Shown one piece after another: positions 1 through 9,730 of a stretch of 64,000 bases of DNA. Under the pieces are notes generated by a model that saw nothing but the letters and a program-made list of their open reading frames with translations, had not been told where the DNA came from and did not search any database. How positions within the stretch are numbered: position 1 is the stretch's first letter; every line of letters starts with the position of its first letter. The translations under genes were made by a program, and so were the position numbers. Source of the stretch: CAYSSJ01 sp964433675. GTDB taxonomy: Bacteria; Cloacimonadota; Cloacimonadia; Cloacimonadales; TCS61. Where the stretch lies: NCBI GenBank assembly GCA_964433675.1, contig CAYSSJ010000009.1, positions 1 through 64,000 on the forward strand, given 5' to 3'.

Positions 1-797
1 TAGCGAATCAATTGTAACTCTTTGTCTATTTGCTTCAATCTATTTATCAGACTATCTTTCACTTCTTCAAAACTAGCCAGAGATTTATCTTTGAAATCAG
101 TTACCATGATTAGATGATATCCAAAATTAGTTTTGATCGGATCACTGATCTGTCCGACCTTGAGAGAAAAGGCAGCCTCTTCGATCGGTTTCACCATCTT
201 ACCGCGACCAAAATAACCCAGATCACCTCCCTGGCAAGATGTGGGACATTCAGAGCATTCTTTGGCTTTGGCAATAAAATCATCACCACTATCGATAGAT
301 TCTCGGATCTTGTGTATCTGTTGGTAACTATCCTCGGAATGTCCTTGCACCAGAATATGATGTGCTTTTACCATATCCTCGGTATAGAAGGCCTCCTTAT
401 TCTCTTGGTAGAGCTCACGCAAAGTATCAGTTTTGATCTCATCTCTGGGAGAGAAATTGGAATCTATGAATTTTTTTATCATCAGTTCATTATTGATCTG
501 CTCTCTTAGTTGCTCGCGTGATTGGTTCTGTTTCTTTAAAGTATGGTTAAATTCTTCCTCGGATCCGAATTGCAACATAAAGTCTATCATTCTATTATCG
601 ATTTCTTCGGATGTTACATGCATTTGAGAATTTTTGGCGCATTGCAAGAGAAGATACCCGTTTATCAGTTGATCCAAAGCTTGAACTTTCTCCGCTTTCC
701 CAGGCTGTTCAATCCGCTTGTTATGCTTCACTATTTCCAATTCGGCCATATACTCGATATCTGTGATCTCATAATCGTTGATTTTAGCAATTATCAT
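1..797 (-). CDS. Parvulin-type peptidyl-prolyl isomerase (C-terminus cut by window edge)
   Basis: Translated by hand from the minus strand; the frame is open from the ATG at 797 to base 1, so about 265 residues are visible and the stop lies outside. The N-terminal half is a helical SurA/PrsA-like chaperone region. The parvulin domain follows, with a typical AHHILV strand, a CQGGDLGYFGRGKM segment and a GYHLIMV strand. Family role: cis-trans isomerisation of prolyl bonds and chaperoning. No signal peptide is visible after MIIAKIND, which is unusual for SurA/PrsA proteins, so it may act in the cytoplasm. The start has a good AGGAG site and overlaps the end of miaA by 14 bases, so it is translated in the miaA-mutL unit. 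Confidence 0.85.
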   Translation of the reverse strand, partial: MIIAKINDYEITDIEYMAELEIVKHNKRIEQPGKAEKVQALDQLINGYLLLQCAKNSQMHVTSEEIDNRMIDFMLQFGSEEEFNHTLKKQNQSREQLREQINNELMIKKFIDSNFSPRDEIKTDTLRELYQENKEAFYTEDMVKAHHILVQGHSEDSYQQIHKIRESIDSGDDFIAKAKECSECPTSCQGGDLGYFGRGKMVKPIEEAAFSLKVGQISDPIKTNFGYHLIMVTDFKDKSLASFEEVKDSLINRLKQIDKELQLIR

Positions 798-1728
798 CTG
801 CTCTCCTTTTTATAATATTCATATACTCTCCAATCTCTTTTATTACCTTTGAAATAATAATCTCATCTGCAGACAATGTCAAATCAAATTTGCATTTTCT
901 ATACCAGGTGAATTGTCTTTTGGCATAATTTCTGGTATGCTGCTTGATCTTATCTGCCACTTCATGCAGGGAGTTCCTATTTTCGTACAACATCCTGAAC
1001 TCTTTGTATCCCAAGGTATTGAGACCGGGATCTTCGAATGTATAACCTGAAATCAGCACGTTATCTACTTCCTGAAGTAAACCGCTATCCATCATTTTAT
1101 CAACGCGGTTATTAATCGCTTCATAAAGTTTATTTCTCTCCCTTGTTACGAAAATGGAAAAGGGGTGGTATTTTTCTTCTCCTCTTTGTTCCTGCCAGTG
1201 TTTAGAAATCGGTTTATTTGTATATTCAAAGACTTCTAAGGCACGGATAATACGCTGCAGATCGTTAGGGTCTATGCGGGCAGCAGCGATAGGATCTATT
1301 TGTTCTAATCTTTCAAACATATCCCTACTGCCGAGCTTATTACTCTCAGACTCCAGCTTCTCTCTAACATAGTCAGGAATTACCGGCGCTTTGAAAAGCC
1401 CCTGTCTCAGAGATTTTACATAAAACCCAGTTCCACCGACTATCAATGGGATTCTATCTCTCTTGTGCAGGTCTGCGATAACCTCATCAGCATCTTCTGT
1501 AAATCTCCCTGCGTTGTAATTCTCTTTGGGATCTATGATACTGATAAGATGATGAGGGGTTTTTTTTAACATCCTAAGAGATGGCTTAGCAGTACCGATA
1601 TCCAAATATTTATATACTTGTCTCGAATCTGCAGATATGATCTCTGTATCCAGAATCTTAGCGATCTCAAAAGCAAATTTACTCTTGCCGACCGCTGTAG
1701 GTCCTTCTATCGTAACAATCGGGATCAT
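784..1728 (-). CDS. miaA: tRNA dimethylallyltransferase MiaA
   Basis: Transfers a dimethylallyl group from DMAPP to N6 of A37 in tRNAs reading UNN codons. The 314-residue length is normal for the family. The P-loop GPTAVGKS is at residues 9-16, followed by the DSRQVY motif and DIGTAKP, which form the tRNA and prenyl-donor site, and by a C-terminal QFTWYRK segment typical of MiaA. Its ATG overlaps the stop codon of mutL (ATGA), and its own end overlaps the isomerase start, so the three genes are translationally coupled. The mutL-miaA pairing is also the common order in many bacteria, which supports both calls. Confidence 0.97.
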   Translation of the reverse strand: MIPIVTIEGPTAVGKSKFAFEIAKILDTEIISADSRQVYKYLDIGTAKPSLRMLKKTPHHLISIIDPKENYNAGRFTEDADEVIADLHKRDRIPLIVGGTGFYVKSLRQGLFKAPVIPDYVREKLESESNKLGSRDMFERLEQIDPIAAARIDPNDLQRIIRALEVFEYTNKPISKHWQEQRGEEKYHPFSIFVTRERNKLYEAINNRVDKMMDSGLLQEVDNVLISGYTFEDPGLNTLGYKEFRMLYENRNSLHEVADKIKQHTRNYAKRQFTWYRKCKFDLTLSADEIIISKVIKEIGEYMNIIKRRADDNC

Positions 1729-3539
1729 ATTCTTTTAAATCGTTTTTCAAATTCTTCCAAGGGCATTTTGATGATCAATGGCCTTCCGTGCGGACAAAAA
1801 TACGGTACTTCACATGCAAATAGATTATTGATAAGTTCTAACATCTCACGTTTGCTCATCTTCTTGCCAGCTTTCAGCGCCGCTTTGCAAGATACCGATT
1901 TTGCCACACTATCGCGAAAATCTTCCGTCTGTTTATACTCTTGCAACATCTGGGCAAGAATTTCTACAAAGACATCTCCCCCATCCCAATGTTCCAGCTC
2001 AGATGGGATTTCATCTATTACCAGAGAATCATCACTAAAGGATTTGAGAGAAAAGCCGATATTATTGAAGATCTCCATATTCTCTCTGATAATTTGCGGA
2101 ACAGTTAACTTCATATAATTAGGGAGATTAATGACGATAGGAAAAAGTAGCTTTTGCGTTGTCGGTGGAGCACCGTGAATTCTATGAAGCATTTTCTCAT
2201 ACAAAATCCGCTCATGGGCAGCATGCTGATCTATTATGATAAGACCGTCCTCTACTTGCACGAAGATATAGCTCTGGTGCAACTGCCAGGGGTTGATGAT
2301 ATCTTCTTCCGGTTTAACGAATATATAAGGTTTATCTTCCGTCTCTGCTACCTTCTCACTCTCTTTGAAAAGGTCGGGTTGATATAGTTCGGTCAGTTTC
2401 TTCTTATACTCTTTTGTGCTGGGCTTAGGTGTACGTTTTTTGAAAACCACATTTTCGTGTGAGGTCGTTTTCTGCTTTTCTGCAGTACCTTTCAGTTTGG
2501 ATTGAATAGAGCGGAATTTTGTTTCCTCATATTCCATTAAAGCATTACTCAGAGCATTTTTCACAAAACTATGCACCATGCCCGGATCCCTGAATCTCAG
2601 TTCTAGTTTGGCAGGATGAACATTGAAATCTACTTGATGTGGATCGACACTCAAAAACAGTATAAATGGTGGCAACTTGTTCTGTTTATACATGCGCGTT
2701 TTTTTTATGAATGGTTCATAAGCAGTTCGGATGCTATGAAAAATTATTCTGTCTTTGATAAACCTACCGTTGACAAAGAGATAACGATAATCTTCCAACT
2801 CGGAAAATTCATCTTCCAATCCACCGATATATCCATCTATTCCGATGTTATTCTTATCAATTTGGATTGGTATCAGGTCTTTTTTTAGGAAATTGCTGCC
2901 AAAAATAGCTGCCAGTCTCTCTTCTTTACTTCCTACTGCCGGATAATTCAATTTTTCCGAACCATTTACTATGAATGCGAAGTGGATCTTGGGATACTGG
3001 ATTGATTGATAATGGATATAATCTATGATATGTTTGTATTCTGTCTGATCGGTTTTCAGAAATTTCTTTCTGGCCGGGATATTGGCAAATAGGTTTTTCA
3101 CTGTCACGATGGTGCCTGTATTGGAAGCCGTTTTAGAAACATCTATCAGTTTGCCGCTTTTGAATACGATTTTAGTAGCCATAGAGTTTTGCTCTGCTTT
3201 GGTTATCAATTCCAGATTACTGACAGATGCAATGCTAGGCAGAGCTTCTCCTCTAAACCCCAAAGAAGAGATGCTGAATATATCTTCCACCGTATTGATC
3301 TTACTGGTAGCATGTCGTTCAAAAGCCTGTAGAGCATCATTCTCGCTCATTCCATATCCGTTATCTACAACTTGGATAAGTCTCTTACCGCCACTTTCGA
3401 TCTTTACTGTGATCGCAGTAGCTTTAGCATCGATAGAGTTTTCTACCAATTCCTTCACTACCGATACCGGTCTTTCAACAACTTCGCCTGCTGCTATCCG
3501 ATTTGCTACTTCTTCCACTAAAACTTTTATCTTATTCAC
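1725..3539 (-). CDS. mutL: DNA mismatch repair protein MutL, endonuclease type
   Basis: Couples mismatch recognition by MutS to strand removal. The N-terminal GHKL ATPase shows the conserved ELVENSIDA, DNGYGM and GFRGEAL motifs. The C-terminal dimerisation domain carries an exact DQHA(X)2E(X)4E metal motif at about residues 437-448, then ACKAALKAG-like and CPHGRP motifs. These are the marks of MutL proteins with latent nicking activity, found in bacteria without MutH. Length 604 residues. The start codon is GTG, with GAGG seven bases upstream. It heads the mutL-miaA-isomerase unit and sits just downstream of the nifJ terminator. No convincing promoter was seen in the short gap. Confidence 0.97.
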   Translation of the reverse strand: MNKIKVLVEEVANRIAAGEVVERPVSVVKELVENSIDAKATAITVKIESGGKRLIQVVDNGYGMSENDALQAFERHATSKINTVEDIFSISSLGFRGEALPSIASVSNLELITKAEQNSMATKIVFKSGKLIDVSKTASNTGTIVTVKNLFANIPARKKFLKTDQTEYKHIIDYIHYQSIQYPKIHFAFIVNGSEKLNYPAVGSKEERLAAIFGSNFLKKDLIPIQIDKNNIGIDGYIGGLEDEFSELEDYRYLFVNGRFIKDRIIFHSIRTAYEPFIKKTRMYKQNKLPPFILFLSVDPHQVDFNVHPAKLELRFRDPGMVHSFVKNALSNALMEYEETKFRSIQSKLKGTAEKQKTTSHENVVFKKRTPKPSTKEYKKKLTELYQPDLFKESEKVAETEDKPYIFVKPEEDIINPWQLHQSYIFVQVEDGLIIIDQHAAHERILYEKMLHRIHGAPPTTQKLLFPIVINLPNYMKLTVPQIIRENMEIFNNIGFSLKSFSDDSLVIDEIPSELEHWDGGDVFVEILAQMLQEYKQTEDFRDSVAKSVSCKAALKAGKKMSKREMLELINNLFACEVPYFCPHGRPLIIKMPLEEFEKRFKRI

Positions 3540-3555
3540 TATCCATCCTCATAAT

Positions 3556-3585
3556 ATAAAAATCCCCTTCTTTTCGAAGGGGATT
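3556..3585 (-). terminator. Rho-independent terminator of nifJ
   Basis: A perfect 10-bp stem (3561-3570 with 3576-3585) encloses a five-base loop. Read on the minus strand it is followed at once by a run of five T. It lies 21 bases beyond the nifJ stop and before the mutL start, so it separates the two transcripts. Confidence 0.88.
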
Positions 3586-3606
3586 ATATACTTTTGTCCC
3601 ATCTTA

Positions 3607-6600
3607 TTAGAGCTGAGACAATTTTTTGTAGTACTCATATCTATCTTTTACATATTCCTCGAATTGCTTGGCAAATTGCTCCGCTCTTTCGGGGAAACTA
3701 GATTTTAGAGAACTGTATCGTTTTTCACTTTCCAAGAATTCTTTTACAGGAAGCTTTGGTTCTCTTGTTTCGAACACAAGTGGATTCTTGCCTTCTTTCT
3801 TCAGTTCCGGATTGTAACGATACAAGAGCCAATAGCCACTATCTACAGCACGTTTCTCTTCTTCCTGTGTTTTTGCCATATCGATACCATGATTGATACA
3901 AGGGGCATAAGCCATTACGATCGAAGGTCCATCATAAGCTTCAGCTTCTTGGATAGCTTTTAGGGTTTGAACCTTGTTTGCGCCCATAGCTACACATGCC
4001 ACATAAACATAGCCATAGCTCATCAGCATCAAGCCAAGATCTTTCTTGATAGTGCTCTTACCGGATTCAGCGAAGCGAGCCACCGATCCCAACGGTGTAG
4101 CCTTGGATGCCTGACCACCTGTATTTGAATAGACTTCCGTATCAAGAACCAAGATGTTCATATCCTTACCGGAAGCCATCACATGATCCAAACCGCCATA
4201 GCCGATATCATAAGCCCAACCATCACCACCGATAGACCATACCGATCGCTTGATGAAAAAGTGCTGCAATTCTATTATCTTCTTCACTATCTTATCGGTT
4301 TCTTTGTTACCCAGCGCTTTGGGTAGAGCTTTTTTGATCTTCTCTACTGTCTCTCGCATCTCCTGATCGGTTTTATCCCAATTTTCTAACGCTGTTTTGA
4401 GTAACGAAGTAAGCTCTTTATCTTTACCTGCCTCGATCAGAGCTTTCACATTGTTTGTCAGCTGTCTTCGGTTGGCAAATTCCGCCAGTTTCATGCCGAA
4501 ACCATATTCGGCATTATCTTCGAAGAGTGAATTTGCCCACGCCGGTCCTCTGCCATCTTTGTTTTGACAATACGGAATTGTCGGGAATGTACCACCCCAG
4601 ATAGATGAACAACCGGTAGCATTAGCGATTATCATACGATCACCGAAAAGCTGAGTAAGAAGTTTCACATAGGGAGTCTCACCACAACCTGCACATGCAC
4701 CGGAGAATTCCAATAACGGTTGTTTGAATTGAACACCTTTCACGGTAGTTTCTTTGTTGCTTCCCATTACATCATTGGGTAGATCATCGAAGAATAACGC
4801 ATTTTCAGCTTCACCGGCAACACGTTCCTCTTCGATCGATTTCATTTCCAATGCATCTTTGGGACACTCGAGTACGCAATTCTTGCAGCCTTGGCAATCT
4901 TCGATGTAAACTTGGATTTTGTATTCATACTCATCTTTGTCTTTGCCCATAGCAGGGATAGTCTTAAAGTTATCCGGCGCATTTTTCAGATCGCCTTTCC
5001 TTATCAATTTAGGTCTGATAGCAGCATGCGGACAAACAAATGAACACTGGTTACACTGGATACAATTCTCAGGTATCCAATGTGGGACAAATGGAGCCAC
5101 TCCACGTTTTTCAAGCTTGGTTGTTCCGATAGGGACGAAACCGTCGTATGGCATCTGAGAGACGGGTATATCATCACCTTTCTCTCGCATGATCAATTCG
5201 ATTACATTTTTGCAGAAATCATCCGCATCGTCCGGGATCAACTTTTTCCTTTCTGCCGATTTGCCTGGTAGCGAAGATGGGATAGGCACTTCTGACAATG
5301 CTTCTTTAGCCCCGTCTACTGCTTTCCAGTTCATCTCCACAATTTCTTTTCCACTTTTGGAGTATGTTTTCTCAATCGCATCTTTGATGTATTTGATAGC
5401 ATCCTTCGGATCGATGATATTGGAGATCAGGAAAAACGCGGTCTGCATCACAGTATTGATCCTACCGCCCAATCCTAACTCATTGGCTATAGAAAGCGCA
5501 TCAATCGTATAAACTTTGATGTTCTTCTCGATAATGGTCTTCTGCATAACTTCGGTAAGATTTTCGAATACTTCTTCCGGTTTCCAGTTCGTGTTCAATA
5601 AGAGAGTTCCATTATCTTTGATATCATCCAAGATATCGTAACGACCGATAAATGCCTGATTATGACATGCAATAAAGTCTGCATGAGCAACCAGATAAGT
5701 AGATTGGATCGGTTTCTTCCCGAATCTTAAGTGACTTCTGGTGATTCCACCTGATTTTTTAGAATCATATTGGAAATAGCCTTGAGCATAAAGCTCTGTA
5801 TTATCACCTATGATCTTGATAGAGTTCTTGTTTGCTCCTACTGTTCCATCCGATCCCAATCCCCAGAATTTGCAGCTCACTGTACCTTCGGGGATAGTGT
5901 TTAACTCTTGTTCTACCGGGATCGAAGTGCCGGTAACATCATCTGTGATGCCCACTGTGAAGTTATGTGTGCCTTTGTTATCGAGATGATCATATACAGC
6001 TTTGACCATAGTAGGTGTAAATTCTTTGGAAGAAAGTCCGTACCTGCCACCGATTACCTGAATATCTTTCTTATCTTTCAATGCTGAGGTAACATCAGTA
6101 TACAGAGGTTCACCGATGGATCCGGGTTCTTTGGTTCTATCCAAAACAGCTATCTTCTTCACACTATCGGGAAGTACATTTAGAAATGCATCTGCATAGA
6201 AAGGTCTGTACAAACGAACTTTTATCAGCCCGACCTTCTCTCCTTTAGCGTTCAGATAGTTGATTGTTTCTTCGATAGCTTCACAGGAAGATCCCATAGC
6301 TACGACTACTTTTTCTGCATCTTTAGCACCGAAATAATCAAACAGATGATATTGTCTGCCGATAACTTTGGCAAATTCATCCATATAATGTTGAACAATA
6401 TTGGGTGTTTCCTGATAGTATTTATTCACTGTTTCTCTACCTTGGAAATAGACATCCGGATTTTGAGCTCCCACTTTAGCTCGAGGCATCTCAGGATTCA
6501 AAGCACGAGAGCGGAAATCTTCTACATATTGCATCTCTACCATTTCTGCCATAGTTTCGTAGTCGATAATCTCGATCTTCTGAATTTCATGTGAGTTTCT

Positions 6601-7125
6601 GAATCCATCAAAGAAGTTTAGAAATGGCACCTTTGATTTGAGAGTAGCTAGATGAGAAATGACGCCCAAGTCCATGATCTCTTGGATAGAAGAGGCAGCC
6701 ACCAGTGCAAAACCTGTATTTCGTGCAGACATCACATCAGAATGGTCGCCGAAGATAGAAAGCGACTGACACGCCAATGATCGCGCCGAGACATGAAATA
6801 CTGTAGGGAGCATTTCACCCGCTATTTTATGCATATTGGGAAGCATGAGCATCAAACCTTGGGAAGCTGTGAAAGTGGTGGTCATAGCACCGGCAGAGAG
6901 TGCACCATGAACTGCACCAGCAGCTCCAGCTTCGGATTGCATTTCTATTACATCTACCGGTTCGCCGTATATATTCTTCCTGCCGGAAGCAGCCCATGCA
7001 TCAGCTAATTCACCCATATTGGATGAGGGAGTGATGGGATATATGGCGGCAACTTCACTAAAAGCATACGCTACATGCGTAGCAGCGGTGTTACCATCAA
7101 TGGTTCCTTTTTTGAGCTTTTTCAT
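3607..7125 (-). CDS. nifJ: Pyruvate:ferredoxin (flavodoxin) oxidoreductase, single-chain
   Basis: Oxidises pyruvate and CoA to acetyl-CoA and CO2 with reduction of ferredoxin or flavodoxin, the key step of anaerobic pyruvate catabolism. All domains of the fused homodimeric enzyme are present in 1172 residues. There is an N-terminal pyrimidine-binding domain with YPITPSS. A di-cluster ferredoxin insert has CIQCNQCSFVCP near residue 685 and CQGCKNCVLECP near 742. A C-terminal TPP domain has the cluster ligand ACAGCGETPY near 810 and the GDGWAYDIGYGGLDHV and NTGGQASKATP motifs. The ATG has AAGGGG upstream. It stands alone between the TPR-like gene and a strong terminator. Confidence 0.98.
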   Translation of the reverse strand: MKKLKKGTIDGNTAATHVAYAFSEVAAIYPITPSSNMGELADAWAASGRKNIYGEPVDVIEMQSEAGAAGAVHGALSAGAMTTTFTASQGLMLMLPNMHKIAGEMLPTVFHVSARSLACQSLSIFGDHSDVMSARNTGFALVAASSIQEIMDLGVISHLATLKSKVPFLNFFDGFRNSHEIQKIEIIDYETMAEMVEMQYVEDFRSRALNPEMPRAKVGAQNPDVYFQGRETVNKYYQETPNIVQHYMDEFAKVIGRQYHLFDYFGAKDAEKVVVAMGSSCEAIEETINYLNAKGEKVGLIKVRLYRPFYADAFLNVLPDSVKKIAVLDRTKEPGSIGEPLYTDVTSALKDKKDIQVIGGRYGLSSKEFTPTMVKAVYDHLDNKGTHNFTVGITDDVTGTSIPVEQELNTIPEGTVSCKFWGLGSDGTVGANKNSIKIIGDNTELYAQGYFQYDSKKSGGITRSHLRFGKKPIQSTYLVAHADFIACHNQAFIGRYDILDDIKDNGTLLLNTNWKPEEVFENLTEVMQKTIIEKNIKVYTIDALSIANELGLGGRINTVMQTAFFLISNIIDPKDAIKYIKDAIEKTYSKSGKEIVEMNWKAVDGAKEALSEVPIPSSLPGKSAERKKLIPDDADDFCKNVIELIMREKGDDIPVSQMPYDGFVPIGTTKLEKRGVAPFVPHWIPENCIQCNQCSFVCPHAAIRPKLIRKGDLKNAPDNFKTIPAMGKDKDEYEYKIQVYIEDCQGCKNCVLECPKDALEMKSIEEERVAGEAENALFFDDLPNDVMGSNKETTVKGVQFKQPLLEFSGACAGCGETPYVKLLTQLFGDRMIIANATGCSSIWGGTFPTIPYCQNKDGRGPAWANSLFEDNAEYGFGMKLAEFANRRQLTNNVKALIEAGKDKELTSLLKTALENWDKTDQEMRETVEKIKKALPKALGNKETDKIVKKIIELQHFFIKRSVWSIGGDGWAYDIGYGGLDHVMASGKDMNILVLDTEVYSNTGGQASKATPLGSVARFAESGKSTIKKDLGLMLMSYGYVYVACVAMGANKVQTLKAIQEAEAYDGPSIVMAYAPCINHGIDMAKTQEEEKRAVDSGYWLLYRYNPELKKEGKNPLVFETREPKLPVKEFLESEKRYSSLKSSFPERAEQFAKQFEEYVKDRYEYYKKLSQL

Positions 7126-7218
7126 AATTTTAACCCCTTTTATTTATCTTTTTTCTTCACTTTATCTTTACTTTCAAAGTTTTTTCTCTATTTATTTACG
7201 TCAACCAAATTATCGTTT

Positions 7219-8232
7219 TTATGGTTCGATTTCACCTTGGTCAATCTCATTTTCTTCTGGTTCTTCCGGTGAAATCAGATGAGCATACGGATCTTGCAAT
7301 ATGAGTTTCATTCTCCTGAATTGATTAGTACTCATAGTTTCAGATACGAACCGCTCTTTCAATGCTTCTATCTGTTGGAATATCTCGTATCTCTGCGCCG
7401 GGGTGGATTGACGTATCAGCTCTTCCAAAAGATACCAACTGACTATATACTCTTTTTGATCTTCATACAAAGATGCCAGTTTTTTCGTGATCTCATATTT
7501 ATTCTCGTGCTCGGGATAATTCAAGTACAAATGTATCAGTACATTCTGTGCTTTTTCATACAACTGCTGAGAATGATAACCCAAATAGAGAAGATACAAC
7601 GCCTCTTGAATATATACCGGATTATATTCTTCTACGATCGGTTCCAAAATGCGGATCGCTACTTCATATTGATTAATATAAATTGAATTAGTAGCATGTT
7701 TGAGCTTGATGGACGTAGTATCATCAAAAGATGGTTCTTTCAAAATGGTCTGATAGACATCGTTCGCTTCGTTATATAGTTGATTCTGCTCGTAAACTTC
7801 GGCAATTATGAGAAGAAGTTCTATCACGATCGTGTCATTTTCTATCTTATCTATCAGATATGAGAGTAATTCGATAGCCAAATGAGGTTGAACTTCAAAT
7901 ATTTTTGATTTGATCATATTCATGGACAAATTGATAAGTTCCTCATTTTGTTGCTCGATCAGTATGGGATAAGTAGCCCTGATCGCATCGCTCCAATTTT
8001 GCTGTCCCATATATGCTCTGCTTTGATAATATGCCACTGAATCGGCATAGAGGGGATGTATATCCATTGTATCGATAATGGAGGTTACCAAAGAATACTC
8101 CTGCAAATTGAGATAGAATTTTATCAATTCATTATAATATAAGGATCTTTGTTCTATCAATCGATTATCAGTTTGGGCACTCAGACTAACGGTTAATACC
8201 AAAATAATAATAATCAAGAGATTTTTTTTCAT
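7219..8232 (-). CDS. Exported TPR-like repeat protein
   Basis: A 337-residue protein with a clear signal peptide (MKKNLLIIIILVLTVSLSAQ) and then an all-helical chain of roughly 35-residue units. Each unit has the small/large residue spacing of tetratricopeptide-like repeats, for example LYNEANDVYQTILKEP and LYEKAQNVLIHLYLNYPEH. The C-terminus is acidic and low in complexity. Such proteins usually act as periplasmic scaffolds, but no specific function can be assigned. The ATG has GAGGGAG upstream and overlaps the end of the activase gene by four bases, making it the last gene of the apbE-to-TPR operon. Confidence 0.75.
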   Translation of the reverse strand: MKKNLLIIIILVLTVSLSAQTDNRLIEQRSLYYNELIKFYLNLQEYSLVTSIIDTMDIHPLYADSVAYYQSRAYMGQQNWSDAIRATYPILIEQQNEELINLSMNMIKSKIFEVQPHLAIELLSYLIDKIENDTIVIELLLIIAEVYEQNQLYNEANDVYQTILKEPSFDDTTSIKLKHATNSIYINQYEVAIRILEPIVEEYNPVYIQEALYLLYLGYHSQQLYEKAQNVLIHLYLNYPEHENKYEITKKLASLYEDQKEYIVSWYLLEELIRQSTPAQRYEIFQQIEALKERFVSETMSTNQFRRMKLILQDPYAHLISPEEPEENEIDQGEIEP

Positions 8233-8999
8233 AACTCCCTCGCATACAAAGCTGCACCGATCGCACCGGTGATAAAAGGATCTTCGGGAGAAAAAATCTG
8301 AGTTTCCATTACCTCTGAAAGCATTTGCTTCATACCCAGATTTTTCGCTACACCACCTGTGAATACGATTGGGGTAATTAAGCTGATTTGAGACATCATT
8401 TGTTTTATCCGTTTGGCAATCGAACGATGAACACCAGCGATAATTTCTGACGGTGGCTTTCCGTCGCCGATAAGCCCGATAATCTCAGATTCAGCAAAAA
8501 CTACACATGTTTGAGTTATCGGGATGACGTTCTCCGCCTGCATCGATAACTCACCTAATTGATCCAAGCTCACACCCAAAATGCGAGCTGTAACTTCCAA
8601 AAATCGTCCCGTCCCGGCGGCACATTTATCGTTCATAACAAAGTCCATGACCTTACCTTCGGGAGATACACTGATAACTTTGCAATCCTGCCCGCCGATA
8701 TCTATGATCGTTCTTACTTCGGAATTGAAATATGAAACTCCCCGACAATGACAGGTGATCTCTGAGATATAACCATCGGAGAAGGAGAGAGATTTTCTGC
8801 CATATCCTGTGGTGATAGTTTTTGTGGCAACTTTGGAAAGCAATAGCTCACCTATAGCTTTTTCGATCATATTTCTGACTGTCTGCTCAGAATTCATACC
8901 GGTTTCCATCATATCATGATAGATAATATCTTGTTTATCCAAGATCACCAGCTTAGTAGTTCTAGATCCGATATCTATTCCCATATAGATCTCATTCAT
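8229..8999 (-). CDS. 2-hydroxyacyl-CoA dehydratase-type activase (BadF/HgdC family ATPase)
   Basis: Family role: an ASKHA-fold homodimer with one bridging [4Fe-4S] cluster that drives a single electron into a dehydratase or reductase by ATP hydrolysis. Seen here: the phosphate-1 motif MGIDIGSRTTK, DIGGQDCKVI, the cluster cysteine in NDKCAAGTGRFLE, a second conserved cysteine in TQTCVVFAESEI, and the adenosine motif FTGGVAKN. The 256-residue length is normal for the stand-alone activase. No HgdB-type partner subunit occurs in the window, so the target is unknown. The start overlaps the sir2 stop by eight bases and has only a weak ribosome site, which suggests coupling. Confidence 0.92.
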   Translation of the reverse strand: MNEIYMGIDIGSRTTKLVILDKQDIIYHDMMETGMNSEQTVRNMIEKAIGELLLSKVATKTITTGYGRKSLSFSDGYISEITCHCRGVSYFNSEVRTIIDIGGQDCKVISVSPEGKVMDFVMNDKCAAGTGRFLEVTARILGVSLDQLGELSMQAENVIPITQTCVVFAESEIIGLIGDGKPPSEIIAGVHRSIAKRIKQMMSQISLITPIVFTGGVAKNLGMKQMLSEVMETQIFSPEDPFITGAIGAALYAREL

Positions 9000-9717
9000 G
9001 CCCGATCAGCTCCTCGACCAACTTCGGTAAAACCTCACCGGATCTTCCCTGATGAAACTCATCAAAAAGATCCACATTTTCCGGCGGTTCCAAATTCACA
9101 CTGATAGTATCTGCTCCTCTCATCTTTGCTACATAGACAAATTGAGCTGCCGGATAGACCACTCCACTAGTTCCTACTACCATGAAAATATCTACATGTT
9201 GGATCAGAACATCTATTTCTTCCAGATGATATGGGATCTCGCCAAACCAGACAATGTCTGGTCTCATAAGACCTCCGCAATGCGGACAAGTTGGTAAGTC
9301 CAAGCTAAGATCGAGGGCATCGGTTTTTGTCCGCTTTCGGCAATCAACACAAAAACATTGATTAATACTACCATGCATTTCGATTACATTACGATTACCA
9401 GCCATTTGATGCAAACCGTCAATATTCTGCGTTATAATTACAAAATTACTCTGTAAATACTCTTCCAATTTTACCAAAGCCAAATGTCCGTCATTCGGCT
9501 TCACTTTACAGACATTTTCATAACGTTGTTTATAAAACTGCCACACCAGTTTGGGATTTCGGTTCAAAGCTTGCGGGGTAGCAACTTCATCGATGGAATG
9601 ATCTTCCCACAAACCGTTACTATCACGAAAAGTCCGGATACCGGATTCAGCGCTGATACCAGCACCGGTGAGTACTATCAGTTTCGTCTTTTGGTTTAGT
9701 CTGAATCTACTCTGCAT
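8992..9717 (-). CDS. cobB: Sir2-family NAD-dependent protein deacylase
   Basis: Removes acyl groups from lysine using NAD. Seen: NAD motif GAGISAESGIRTFRD (residues 18-32), TQNIDGLH, catalytic His115 in EMHGS, and a zinc ribbon with cysteine pairs 123/126 and 144/147. A Y-x-x-R pair (Tyr62, Arg65) matches the class III sirtuins that remove succinyl and similar acidic acyl groups. The frame is open further upstream, but that would overlap the M16 gene. The ATG at 9717 has GAGGG six to seven bases upstream and gives a standard 241-residue protein, so it is preferred. It sits 13 bases after the protease stop and is coupled to the activase. Confidence 0.93.
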   Translation of the reverse strand: MQSRFRLNQKTKLIVLTGAGISAESGIRTFRDSNGLWEDHSIDEVATPQALNRNPKLVWQFYKQRYENVCKVKPNDGHLALVKLEEYLQSNFVIITQNIDGLHQMAGNRNVIEMHGSINQCFCVDCRKRTKTDALDLSLDLPTCPHCGGLMRPDIVWFGEIPYHLEEIDVLIQHVDIFMVVGTSGVVYPAAQFVYVAKMRGADTISVNLEPPENVDLFDEFHQGRSGEVLPKLVEELIGHE

Positions 9718-9730
9718 ATTTTCCCTCTTA

